DNA of 64,000 nucleotides from assembly GCA_013398955.1 (NCBI GenBank), contig VWPU01009432.1:58501-122500 (forward strand). Direction: 5' to 3'. How positions within the stretch are numbered: position 1 is the first letter of the stretch; each line of letters begins with the position of its first letter. The translations under genes were made by a program, and so were the position numbers. Source of the DNA: Callaeas wilsoni (Eukaryota > Chordata > Aves > Passeriformes > Callaeidae). Under the pieces are notes generated by a model. The model worked only from the letters and a program-made list of their open reading frames with translations, was not told the DNA's origin and did not search any database. Of this stretch, positions 1 to 12,190 are shown in pieces.

Positions 1-506
1 AATGATAGGATATGCCAAAAGTGCATTTAACCAAGAGGGCAGAACTGCTCTTACAGAATTAGATTTTTGTTTAATAATTATTGTAGAACAGAACCAAACT
101 AATCAGAAAAGTTGCTCAGCAAATTTTGATAGCAGAAATGTTAATAAAGACACTATATACCTGTGTTTTTAGTATTTGCTGAGCATAAATCTTGGAGCCA
201 GTATCAAAGCTATCTCAAGACATTTTAAATGAATTATTAGACAATTCTGTATCTTCAAATCCTTATACACAAATATGCAATAAAACAAACAATGTAACAG
301 ATGAATTAACAAATGGAGGACAGCTCATCTGTGCTTCCAACTTCCCAGATTAGAGAATTAGAAGACCAGATAGTAAATAATACTGAGTATCTCCACACAA
401 TGCTGCTTAGCAGTTAACTACCAAACATGCTATTGCCCGTAATTGACAGGCAGAAGCATTTTATGTGTGATGCTGTACTTAAATTTACTGTCTTTCAAAA
501 TCTAAG

Positions 507-830
507 TCTCCTCTCCTCTCCTCTCCTCTCCTCTCCTCTCCTCTCCTCTCCTCTCCTCTCCTCTCCTCTCCTCTCCTCTCCTCTCCTCTCCTCTCCTCTC
601 CTCTCCTCTCCTCTCCTCTCCTCTCCTCTCCTCTCCTCTCCTCTCCTCTCCTCTCCTCTCCTCTCCTCTCCTCTCCTCTCCTCTCCTCTCCTCTCCTCTC
701 CTCTCCTCTCCTCTCCTCTCCTCTCCTCTCCTCTCCTCTCCTCTCCTCTCCTCTCCTCTCCTCTCCTCTCCTCTCCTCTCCTCTCCTCTCCTCTCCTTTC
801 CTTTCTCCTTTCTCTTTTCCTTTCTTCTTT
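507..830. repeat. (CTCTC)n pentanucleotide satellite in a 324-nt polypyrimidine tract
   Basis: Positions 507-797 are a perfect period-5 repeat (291 nt, about 58 units of CTCTC on the + strand, GAGAG on the - strand). It degenerates into mixed C/T until 830, so there is no purine on the + strand for 324 nt. Pure mirror-capable polypurine/polypyrimidine DNA of this kind can form triplex H-DNA and is prone to length change and assembly error. The open frames across it are repeat artefacts. Confidence 0.98.
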
Positions 831-3253
831 GCCATACAGTTGCTAGATTGCTAGGTAAACGAACACTGTTGGTTGGCAGACCTCTAAGGGCATTAAAGAC
901 AGCACTAGCAGTCTCATTTTAAACAAAACAGAAAAAGTGTGACCTATTGAGCCTCTAGTCCTGTTCAATTTCTGTTCCCTTTAAGACAAAAGCAAAACTA
1001 ATAGAAAATAAAAGTAACAACAAGAAGAAAAATAAACACCACTTTTCCCTTCAAAGATAAATTAAGCTTGAGCAAGCAGCTTGAAACATCATGAATAGTG
1101 AGTTTTCTGAGATTTCTGAGACTTGGCTGACTTCCACCTGAGCACAGCCACTTTGTTGTTTTGTGCTTCTTACATTGCATAAAAGCTCAGAGTAAGTAAA
1201 TTAAGTGATAAGATTAGTATCTGTCCTGACCAGCTGTCTCTCCCTTGTTAGCCAAAAATTGCAAGTTTTTTTTGTTTCTTAAAGTGCTTGTTTTCCAGTC
1301 TTGTCCTTATAATTGTGATTGCAATATCAGAAAACACCATGCATTCAAAACGTAAGGAAGGATAGTAGTTAAAAATGGTTCCTGAATTCCACAGGAACCT
1401 CTCAAGAAAGCTGTCTCTCACAGAAATCCACTTGTCAGGAACAGCCATAATGCAGCTTAAGAAGAGGTGCTGACATAAGGTTTCCATCTGCTCCGACCTC
1501 AGTACAGATTACTGAATATGTTGAAGACACCTTCAACTTGAACTGAGTAATGGAAGACCAATATAGACAATAAAAAGATTCTTGTCAGTCCCCTCAGTTT
1601 ATAGCACTCTTGCAAAAGAGGTAGGGGTCTTCCTGTCTGTTCAAGCTAGACCATCATTAGCTGGAAGGCATAAAAAAACCCCAATCAAACCTCAAAAACA
1701 CAAAAAAGAGGAAAATAGAGTCAACAAATAAGAGAGAAGAGAGAACAACTCCACTGCATTAAGCAATCAGTGAATATTTATGCAATTTCTACTACTTCAA
1801 CTTCTAGGATCTCTCCATACCAACTACTGACTTTTGCCAAAGATTTCAAGATGTCTTTCTGTACCTTTGAGGTATCACATTCATTATAAATCAGTATTTC
1901 TACACTGGAGGCAACTTTGTAGGCATGTGCACAGCAGACTCGTATACCTCAGTTAGATATTACATATTACTACGCACCAACACAAACACATCTAGCAAGT
2001 CTGGCACCATCCTCCTGAAGAATGAGGTGAATCCTCAGTGGTATTTGGAGTTTTTCAGTACCAAGTCTTTGTTATGCAGAATTACCCAGTGACAAAGTTA
2101 TTTCAATCAGGCTATAGTGATGCAAACTGATTATCACTTGAAATAGTGTGGTATATTCTGCGCTGGGTACAAAACCAGCTGCCCTAAAGTCCTTCCCTGC
2201 TCAGAAGTACATGACATCAAGATGTATAAATTGATGCAGGTTTGTATACATTTTTTTCCCCTCAAACCTCGTGAGGCCTAAAGCACTAGGATGAACTGCT
2301 AAAGGAAACCTTGCACAGGTATTGAATTTTTGCTGAGGGCAAATAGGACTTCCAGTTTGAGGTCAGAATATCTCTGTTTCCACAGTTGCTAAATCCACAT
2401 TAACATTTTTAAAAGCTATTTCTAAAGCCATACCAATAGATTAAGTATTATTTTTAGTTAAGTTCAAAGAGAAGAAGTAGTACAGCTTTGCCTGTTCTAC
2501 CTGATTTCACTATGGCAACAGCAGAAAAATGGTAAATTCAGGAGATTAAGAGAACTATAATTCCAGCTGAACCAGCAAAAATAAGAATTAAAAATTAATT
2601 TATAATTTCTTGATTACCTACAGGCACTTTTGAACCATTCTTTAATTTAAAAAAAAATTAAGTCAGACCACAGAGAAAATGATAGAAACAGTATAGAACA
2701 GCTTCTCTTTGCTTAAGTAATGTTTCCACTTTAATGTACTTATTTGCTCTCATTTGCTTAACACTGCCAATGTTTAGTACTGTGCAAATTTATGGAAATC
2801 TGACTTTAAAGAGCTTTGTGGTACTGAGTGATTTTTTAATTTTTGATATACTTAAACTGAAGTGCCTTGATGAGATTCTGGAATAAATGAAATAAAACTC
2901 AGTAGCATGTAATGATGTCTTGTGACATGCTGTGAGGTAACATAGGCAGTAACATGTCCTCACTGTGAGTAAAATAAACTGAATGCTTTCACTCTGGTTT
3001 ACTTTGCACAGAAGTCTGTCCTATGACTATAAAAAACTATGAATAAAACCTGATAGATCTTTTTCCCCATGGGCATTTAAGGACAACTGTGCAATTGCAG
3101 AACACCTTACTTATATATTGCAGGAGTTACAAGATTTATGTTAGAGGAACCCAAACTGCATTCTACTTTTTAAAAAATGAAACAAACCCAAACCAAATAC
3201 TATACTTCAATTGCTACTGTGTAAATATGTAATTTAAAAAAAACCCAAACAAA
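831..3253. other. AT-rich intron sequence, no feature recognised
   Basis: No exon, RNA gene or clear repeat is visible. The open frames here are short and lack homology I recognise. Confidence 0.5.
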
Positions 3254-3970
3254 CAGAATCACAGAATGGGTCAGGTTGGAAGGGACCATAGTGGGTCATC
3301 TGGTCCAACCTTCCTGCTCAAGCAGGGTCATCCTAGTGCATATGGCACAGGTTTATGTCCAGGTAGTTCTTAAATATCTCCAGTGAGAGAAACTTCACAA
3401 CTTCTCTGGACAAATCTATTCCAGTGCTCAGTCACTCACACAGTAAAGCTGTTCTTCCTCATGTTCAGGTGGAACTTCCTGTGCATCAGTTCCTGCCCAT
3501 TGCCTCTTGTCCTGTTGCTTGGCACCACCAAGAAGAGCCTGGATCCATCCTCTGACAGCCTCCCTTCAGATACTGATAGACATTGATGAGGTCCTCTCTC
3601 AGTCACCTCTTCTTGAGGCTGAACAGGCCCAGCTCCCTCAGCCTTTCCCCATAAGAGATGCTCTCTTGTTGCCCTTCACTGGACCCACTCCAGTAGCTCC
3701 TTGTCTCTCTGTTACTGAGGAGCCCAGAACTGGACACGGCACTCCAGGTCAGGCCTCACGAGGGCTGAGTAGAGGGGCAGGATCACCTCCCTCGACCTGC
3801 TGGCTATGCTCTTCCTAATGCATCCCAGGGTCCCATTGGCCTTCTTGGCCACAATGATCATGGACAGCTTGCTGTCCCCAGGACCCCCAGGTCCTTCTCT
3901 GGAGACCTGCTTTCCAGAAGGTCAGCCCCCAGTCTGTACTGGTACAGGGGGTTATTCTTCCCCAGGTTTA
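3254..3970 (-). mobile_element. CR1 LINE, 3'-end fragment
   Basis: Read on the minus strand this is a classic avian CR1 3' end. It begins within the late ORF2 region (ACCTGGGGAATAACCCCC), passes the GGCAATGGGCAGGA and AGTTCCACCTGAACATGAGG blocks, and finishes with GGTTGGACCAGATGACC and the octamer-like tail ATTCTGTGATTCTGT. About 715 nt remain. ORF2 coding is broken by stops and small deletions. The element is 5'-truncated, as is usual for CR1, and is sense relative to CDIN1. Confidence 0.95.
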
Positions 3971-6900
3971 ATAAAAAAAATATAATAAATCTAAATTAAA
4001 AATATTCTAATAAAAAAGCAGATGTGGTGATGGTAACGGAAAAGTTTTAAACTTTTGATATCACTGTCTGGAAGCTGGGACCAATCTAACAACATTTGTT
4101 GTCTTAAATAGTAAAGATTCAGAAACTAAACCAAATGCTTTTTAATAATTTTTTAAGTAACCCACTTTTTTTTACTGCAGGTAACTAATCTGACTTTTGT
4201 ACAAGATCTGCAACTTAAGAGGAACATGCTCAAAATATTGCTACGGTTTGGTTCAAACCTACACTTAGATATAAAGCCTGCAATGAAGAAATTATATTTC
4301 CCTTTGCTTTCCCAGAGGAAGAAACAATCAATCCATGTAACAGTTGATCAGTAAAGGAACACAAAGCAATGCAGCTAAAGAAAGGGCGAAATGTTGGGCG
4401 AGAGATTTTCAGTACAAATCTAGAAATAGTGTATTTTCTTGAAGACTTGCTTAGTCCTCATCTGGAAACTGTAGACAAGTCATTCAAGAAAGTCATGTAA
4501 TAGCCAGATACAGAGCAAGACTACTGCACAGTCCAGGAAAAAGAACAGTTGTTCATAGGAAAGACTAAATGAGTTTGGTCTTTCCAGCCATGGAGCGTAA
4601 AGGCTGAGGACAAGGTATTGTTCTCCACCAACACATCAGGAAGACTAATGGACTGGGTCTAGGAAAAACTTCCAGTGCAGTGGGACCTTTAAATTATTTT
4701 AAAATTCCACTTGGTATGTTTAACAAATGGTAGGAAGATACAGTGTTTATCATAGCTGGGGATTAGACACAATGACAAAAACTTACACTCTTCTGAGTGT
4801 AGTACACAAATCTAGTAATACAAAATGCTCTCTCAAACAATCTGGAGTGATATCACCACTGCTAACAAAATTGAACAGACTCAAATGTCTTTTCTCTACC
4901 AGAGGAAAAAAGACAAATGTCTGTATAATATGACATATATTTATAAAACGAGATACCAGAAAGTCATCCAGAATGCAGGAAAAGAAATAGTTTAAAAAAA
5001 CATATGATTAAAAGGTATCTCCTTTTGAAATGAACAACATGAATTTGAACCACGCTTATTTGCCCACAGACATAACTTAATAATTTACTTTTCATAAATA
5101 ATAATGGCTTGTCTGATTTTTATCAAAGTTAACATCTTCAAATTGCAAAGGTTCTCTACACTTGGAAGTTAAATACATAAAGACAGGCAAACTTTTCTAA
5201 TTGAAGAAGTATTTCCAACTTTTCTAATTTCACTTTTTGTTTTTACAACACATACCACTCAAGCTCTTCTTGTTCAGTGTTACCCAGATTACTCCTGTCT
5301 AATCCTCAAGCCTAAAGCAAAGAGAACAATCAAAGGTATGTTGAAAGAAATAAAACCACCACCAAACCTCAGAAATCTGTAATAGCTTCATTGCTAGTTT
5401 CTTGTCCTAGTTTTCAGGGGAAAAAAATTATTATCTTTAAGCAATACCCATGCCAATCACACACTTTGTACACTCCGCCCCTCTCCTTTTTTCTAAAACT
5501 TAATTTATGAATTCTTCTTAAATTAAATTTAAGAAGAATTAAATTTTACAAAGTCCTGGTTGTAAAGTACATAGCTCATAAAAGGTTCCTGGGACCAGGT
5601 GACCATCACATTATGTCTGTCCCACCTGGAGAAGTGGACTCATTGTGGATACTGCAGTTCATAAAGCACACAGCAAATCTAATGGTAAGTGAAGGCACAA
5701 CATTCTCAATGGAGAGGTTGTGCCCGTAAACCAACTTCCTGGCAGAGGCAAAGTGTGACAGGTGGAGTGTAACGCAATCCCTGCCACCCCCAACAAGCTT
5801 GCCTGCAGTAAAAATAGCTCAGCAGGGCTGAATGTTTTTTGCTTACAAATAGAACTAAATTTAACAGTAAAACTGAACAAAGCAATAGCAACTGAATCAA
5901 ATGTGACACCAAAAACCCCATTTTATGCACACACTTTATTACCGTTCTTAACTTTGTGTTTGTATAGTGAGTGAATTTATGCTTCAGTATGTCTAAAACT
6001 GAATTACAGAGATACATACAGTGGTAATTTTCTTTACAGTCACCTACCAACTGAATGAGAAAAAAGAGAGCAACTATTCTAGAAGTGTACACTCAATTCC
6101 TTTGTTTTACCTGTCCAGTCACTTACAGAACAAAAATATTTATTATAAGGATGAGCTATAAAGTGTCAGATACCAGATTCAAAGTGTGAAGAAAGAACCA
6201 TCTCTTACTACTTTCATATATTGCTTCTAGAAAGAATCCTTTTCATTACACTGTTTCTGAGATAATTAAGAAGTAAGAGGCATTAGAGATGAAAGTGACA
6301 TACTCTCACTGTAGATTTTCTCTTTGTAAAGATAAAAATGTAGAAAGATATATGAACCAGAAGTGTGGTGTGAAACAACTGGACAATAATTGAAATAAAG
6401 GTCCCAAATGCACTATGTTAGGAAAGCAGATTTAAACCATTATCCTCACTCAACATCAACTGGCACTTGCCAACAAACTTGCGACAAAGGTGGATGATAA
6501 TTAAACAGATACTAAATGATGGCACTTACACATTCATGCAGTTTCAGAAATATAAATGATCTAAGATGATAAATGATATAAATCACCTAAATTATTTAAG
6601 GAGCAAGCAACCACTTTTCCTGATTTTGTATCCAGAGCTTAGTGAAATAGTATGTATTTTAAAGATTTTTCCAAAAAACCAGAGAAACAAACTCAGCAAT
6701 TTTAGTGTACTATCAGAAAGGTGAGTTTAAACATGAAGCTCTCAACTTACAATAAACATCTTTAACATCAAAATGGCTTTGAAAATCTTTTGCTTTTGTG
6801 AATGTCAGGATTTTCAGATGAATCTGAAAAAAATCTGTAATTCTCATGTTGGACTAACTTACAGTTATATGGTCTATGTAGTTTTAAATTGTATGTACTT

Positions 6901-7159
6901 TAACCACTTCTATATTCACTAGATTCTAACAAATAATTTTAAGAGATTGTCATGAAGACATGCTTGATAGTTTAGAGTTTTTTCATTACTAAAATGAAAA
7001 TAATTGATGAATTGTAAAATTAAATATCAATTTTAAGAATAGTAACTTCAAAGTAGAGACCAAACTTGTTTTGGGATATTTCTGACTTACCACTCTATAT
7101 CAACAAAGTCATCTTTAAACATATCTTTTTGTTGTCTTGCCCACAGAATAGTTATTACA
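3971..7159. other. AT-rich intron sequence with one perfect palindrome
   Basis: No gene or dispersed repeat is recognised. The only structure noted is the 31-nt palindrome at 5510-5540, entered separately. Confidence 0.5.
5510..5540. repeat. Perfect inverted repeat, 15-nt arms, 1-nt centre
   Basis: Arm 5510-5524 (AATTCTTCTTAAATT) is the exact reverse complement of 5526-5540, with a single A at 5525 between them. The arms are AT-rich and followed by another AAATT. It could extrude as a cruciform or simply be chance in AT-rich DNA. Confidence 0.9.
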
Positions 7160-7822
7160 ATCATGGAATCACACAATGGTCTAGGTTGGAAGTGACCTCA
7201 AAGGTCATCCAGTTCCAACTTCCCTGCCATGGGCAGGGCCATCTTCCACTAGACCGGGTTGCTCCAAGCCCCATCCAGCCTGGCCTTGAACAATTCCAGG
7301 GGCAGGGCATCCACAACTTTACTGGGCAACCTGTTCCAGTGCCTCACCATCCTCACAGCAAAGAATTCTTTAATATCTAAGGTAAACCTACTCTCGGTTT
7401 GAAACCATTCTCTCTTGTCCTGTCATTTTATGCTCTTATAAAAAGTCCCTCTCCCTCTTTCTTGTAAGCTCCGTTCACGTACTGGAAGGCTGCAATTAGG
7501 TCATCCCAAAGCCTTCTCTTTTCCAGGCTGAACAATACCAATTCTCTCAACCTTTTCTCACAGGAGAGGTTCTCCATCATTCTGATCATCTTCAAGGCCC
7601 TCCTCTGCACTCACTCCCGCAGGTCCATGTCCTTCCTGTGCTGGAGACCCCAGAGCTGGATGCAGCACTGCAGGTGGGCTCTCAGCAGCGCAGAGCAGAG
7701 GGGCAGAATCCCCTCCCTCTCCCTGCTGGCCTCGCTGCTTTGGATGCAGCCCAGGACACAAGTGGCTCTCTGGGCTGGGAGCGCACATTGCTGGGTCATG
7801 TGCAGCCTCTCACCCACCAACG
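7160..7822 (-). mobile_element. CR1 LINE, 3'-end fragment with ORF2 C-terminus remnant
   Basis: On the minus strand it ends in the CR1 signature (GACCTTTGAGGTCACTTCC ... CCATTGTGTGATTCCATGA). At 7428-7610 it still encodes the ORF2 C-terminal segment with RRALKMIRMMENLSCEKRLR and LVLFSLEKRRLWDDLIAAFQ, matching CR1 reverse transcriptase C-termini. Upstream on the minus strand the frame is broken. It is sense relative to CDIN1. Confidence 0.94.
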
Positions 7823-10800
7823 CTACCTTTAGAATAAGTGAGGGGTAAATATTTGGCTCTCAAGAATGGTCTCATGGGAAATGTGTATTATGTTTACTGT
7901 TATTTGATGATGAAATGTCAACAGACTAAAATATTTCTTTATTAAATTACTCCATTCAATAAAAGCATCAATAGTTTGCCTGGTTTTAAAATACAATTTC
8001 ACTACAACACATTGAAAGAAATAATACTCATGTAAAAGCCCTGCCATGTGCATTAGTCCATATTAAACCACAGCCTCCCAGCCCCCGGCATTAGTAGTGT
8101 ATTCTTAAAGGTCTCACCCACAGCTACAAGGAAATTCAGAGATCAGAATGAAAATCTTTACTTATCACTTTGTGCCTAGATAGAATTTGCTGACTGTATT
8201 AAGGACAGGCCAATAACTCTGCCTTTGTAGGTTTAATATATAACCATTAAAATAGATAGTATCTTTAAAAAAAATAAGTAAACATTAAGGATGTTATAAA
8301 TACATACATATAGATATTACAGAGAACTGTTTATATTATGTGGCATTTTTTCACAACGTGGGGGGCAAAATGGTTTTGATTACCTCACTAAAACACGAAT
8401 GAAGAAATATTGACCATTCAATCAGGAGTTGCAGACATTGGACTGTATGATAGGGACCTTCCAAATGCCATTGAAGAAAATGTACCTCATAAATAATGCT
8501 CTACCCATTAAGGCAAAGACAGTCAACAGACACTTCACAGGATGCATTATGAAAAAACAAGGTGGCCCACATGATGATACGGAAATTATTGCAATAGTTC
8601 AAAATGAAGAGAAAACATTAATGAACAAAAAGTTCATTAGTTAATGTTTCAGATTTTTCCTCCTGTTTTGAAGCATTCCATCTCATTCATGATTCCCTTA
8701 CATGAATGGAAGGTAAACAGATGTACTGAAATCTCTAATGACACTACAGAATCTCAGAATTGTTTATTTTAATTTCTGGCATACATTCTGATCTGTACTT
8801 AATGGATCCCCTGTTTTTATGTCATTTTGATTATATCAACATTTATTTTAGTCATTGATCAGCAACTCCATTTGTCTTTTATATCACAATTTGACATCAA
8901 CGCAAGAAATGGGATGAGATGTAAAGAAAATTATACAGAATTACTAAATAATAGTTGATCACGAATTATATTTGTGATGCATGACTTGTCAGAATCAGAT
9001 TTAACAGTAGGTAATGAATGCTTCTTCTCATACTTCCATAAACTTGATAGAAGAAAAGTTAAAAAAAATTTATAATTACCAGTTGCTAATCATATCTGAG
9101 GATTATTGGTCTTTCTGATTAATAAGTCAGGGATGACACTAGATGCCTATCAGTGACTTGGTGATCTCAGGTGGATCTCTAGTAAACAGTACTTCTAACA
9201 AAACCCTGCTGTAATGTTCTCAAAACTCAGCTTGGTCCCAGGGAGCTACTTTTCCAGTTGTTATTCCCAACTGTATAGACACCAGAGAAGCAATGCAGAA
9301 TGAGCTGTACCATTCACTACTTGGCTGAGCAAAATCTGGAAACTCACCCCATAACATTCAATTTGACATCAGACTCAAAATGCAGAGTTTTAACACAAAG
9401 GCTAACCACAACAAAAAAACTCAAATATGTTTTGATTTAGCGAGATTGAAATTTAGTCATTTTTGACCAAAATTAAGACATTTTTGTAGAAATTTTTCAG
9501 TTTAGTTTGTTGAAACATATTTCGGCATTAAATAGCATTCCCCCCAATCCCCGTCCCCTTTGTTTAAACATATTGGCATGTGGTTAGACTCCTTCAACTC
9601 TAATGAATAACTAAAAAAGAGTGGGGGAGGGGATACGATTCTCCAGAGCCACAACAGCTATCCACATTATATACAGAGCATTGCAGGACTGCAGTTGTTG
9701 CTTTATTAAAAATTACAGGAAAGAAAACATTTCAAGTTCACCCAAATAATTGATATATTCTCAGCTGGACCAAAGCAGACATTTCAATTTGACTTTTTAG
9801 CAGAAATCTTGAAACTTAGGAAAACCTTGTTCTCTGTCCAAAACTGCCCCGAACAGCCAACAAAAAAATTCCTCAACAAATTTTCTGGAGTGACAAACAT
9901 TATTTTTAAATAAAAGAAAGAAAAGTACTATAAGAAATCAAAGAAACCGGTCATTTTGATATCCAATAACCAAAAGGAATGTTTTGGCAGAAAGGAACTT
10001 ATCTCCACTGCAGTCTGATGAAACTTTTCAGCTTTTTAGTACTTGCTTATCTTTGTTAATACACTCAAGCATGCATATATCTTCTGAGAGCTCTGCTTTA
10101 ATGGCTGAGCTTTAATGGCTCAGCTGACAGGATGTGTTAAAAGACACCAAATTTTAGTAGCAAGTTTGATCCCCATGAACAATGCTATCCACTTTTGGAC
10201 TCCAAAAAGTGCAGGATTGATCCACATATTAAAATAATCCAAATTAAAAATGTGGAAAATAGACAAATCATTATACTGCCCACCTCACAACACCCCCAAA
10301 TTGGAGATAAGCTTTGTAACAAATGAAACATTTTTAGACAGACAACTCCAACTCAATACTTATTTTCCAGTTGTCTATCCTGTCTTTTAACTTAAAAGTT
10401 GTTTACAAATTATATATGAAAAGATTCTCAGGAAATAAAGTCAGAATAGCACTAACCTGATGATTTATATATTGCTGTGGTAACATAAAAACTGGGCACA
10501 GTTATAGATATGCTTACATATACATGAATAAATGTATATGTAGGTGGAAGAGAGTATGCTTATGATGGGATGCCCTATACTTAAGTAATCTTGGCTAAAT
10601 TTTGTTTTTCCTCATGACAAGGCAAACACAGTGGGACCTGAATAACATTACAACCAACTCTGTGCACCACCCCTGCTTTCTAATCCAAACATTTTACCTT
10701 CTGGACAATCCATGTCTAAAGAAATACGGTTTGTTTTTCCACTCCTGCACATCCCTTCCACTAAATTTAAAGTGTAAATTTATTAAATTGATTAAGGAAA

Positions 10801-11413
10801 ATCATAGGATAAATAGGAGTAATTTTCCCTTTTCAGAGCAAAGTGTGACTGCTTTTCATTGTAGTTTCATGAGATTTACCTGAATTCCATGAGGGCAAAT
10901 ACTTTCTTTTTAGAATTAGCTTCATTAGGAATTCAATACAATATATAAAAGAAATGTGAATATTTGTTCTGGGCTACTTTTTAATTTGTTTTGTAAACTG
11001 AACAGATCATACAAGTTATTTTCAGTATAGCAGTTGATTCCATATGTGCAGAATCCATATGAATATTGTACTACAACTTTTATTACAGAACGAACTGACT
11101 TTGGCAAGACACTTAATTGTGTAAAAAGAAAGTTGTATATTTTCTGAATGACTGACTTTTAAGAACAAAAAAATACAGAGAGCACTGTTAAAATGGGTAT
11201 TTTCATAATACATTTACAACTTGGCAAAAAACCAACTACTCTTCACTTTTGCTACACTGACTGAAGTTCACTGCAAAATAGTTTTTTGCTGTCACTAACT
11301 GGTTTGCAAAACTGGAAGTTTAGGAGTTTATTACTCTCCTGGCCAAAATTTTTGTTAGTCTGATTCAATCAATGATTCAGAACATTTTTTGTGTGCTATA
11401 ACTCTCTTTAAGC
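7823..11413. other. AT-rich intron sequence, nothing convincing
   Basis: A 14-nt tandem duplication (gctttaatggctga, 10095-10108 then 10109-10122 with one change) is the only pattern noted. No exon or known repeat is recognised. Confidence 0.5.
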
Positions 11414-11659
11414 TTAAAGAGCTTTCTCCCAGCTGTTTAACCACTGACGTACCTTGAGAAAACCAATGTACTCGCTCATATTTAGCCCCCTTGCTGTTAG
11501 ATACATTAGGACAAACCCAACAAGATGTACTGCAGACTGCACTTCTTTTTCTTCTACTGAAAGTGCCTGATCACACAAAGTGCTTAACTGAGAAGATAAT
11601 ACTTTAATTGCTTTAAGGAGGAAAGTATAAGATTGTTTAGTATCTTCTAAATCATACAC
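11414..11659 (-). other. Unidentified exon-like open frame
   Basis: An 81-codon stop-to-stop frame on the CDIN1 strand that I do not recognise. Its composition looks protein-like (STLCDQALSVEEKEVQSAVH, then LVGFVLMYLTARGLN) rather than the Phe/Lys/Asn-rich chance frames nearby. It holds a strong donor-like site (TTTCTCAAG|GTACGT) after YIGFLK and a polypyrimidine acceptor-like site (TTTCCTCCTTAAAG) before AIKVLSSQL. It does not match any part of CDIN1. It could be an exon of an unknown transcript, a pseudogene scrap or chance. Frames of this length arise by chance in 64 kb. Confidence 0.2.
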
Positions 11660-12113
11660 ATTTTAACAACGGTCAGAACATGTACCTGAGAGCAGTGTCC
11701 AAATGCTTCTTGAATTCTGTCAAGCTTGGTGCTGTGACCACTTTCCTGGCAAGCCTGTTCCAGTGCCCAGCTACGCTCTGTGTGAAGAACCTTTTCCTAA
11801 TATCCAGCCTAAATCTCCCCTGACACAGCTTCAGATTCCTTCAGATCCTGCCACTGGTCACCCCAGAGAAGAGATCAGTGTCTGCCCGTATATTAATACG
11901 CCGGCACGCTGGCTGGGCTGGGGGGGCCGCAGCTTGGTCCAGGTGTGTCCCACACAAAGGTAGAACACCCCATGGCACCTCGGTGCCTCGCTTGCCAGCC
12001 TCCCAGCCCGTGCGGTGGAGGGCACGGAGCCTAGCGTGCCTGGGGCTTTGGGTAGCCCAGGCGTGGCCAGAAACAAATGAGCAGAGGTGGCCCTTCGGCC
12101 GGTGTTCCAAGGG

Positions 12114-12119
12114 TTTATT
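12114..12119 (-). promoter_or_regulatory. LTR poly(A) signal AATAAA in CDIN1 sense orientation
   Basis: The + strand TTTATT reads AATAAA on the minus strand, about 60 nt downstream of the LTR TATA-like box, as expected for an R-region signal. Since CDIN1 is transcribed in the same direction, it could act as an intronic polyadenylation site. Activity is not shown by the sequence. Confidence 0.6.
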
Positions 12120-12174
12120 GTAGAAGCTCCCTCGAAGGGCACCGGATAGGAAGAGTACAAGGTAAGAGACTGAG

Positions 12175-12190
12175 GGGCTTTTTAAAGGGA
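12175..12190 (-). promoter_or_regulatory. LTR core promoter, TATA-like box
   Basis: On the minus strand the sequence CCCTTTAAAAAGCCCC precedes the R region of the LTR by the usual distance. It is the only recognisable promoter-like element in the left half of the window. Confidence 0.5.

Noticed and set aside
427..846. Long open frames on both strands (Leu-Leu-Ser-Ser-Pro and Gly-Glu-Glu-Arg-Arg repeats)
   Set aside because: They are a direct read-through of the CTCTC pentanucleotide array, which has no stop in several frames; no gene signal.
3507..3818. 103-codon frame on the + strand
   Set aside because: It is antisense to the CR1 ORF2/3' end, a repeat shadow.
5706..6092. 128-codon frame on the minus strand
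   Set aside because: Cys/Leu/Phe-rich with no domain, and overlapped by other frames on both strands; consistent with chance.
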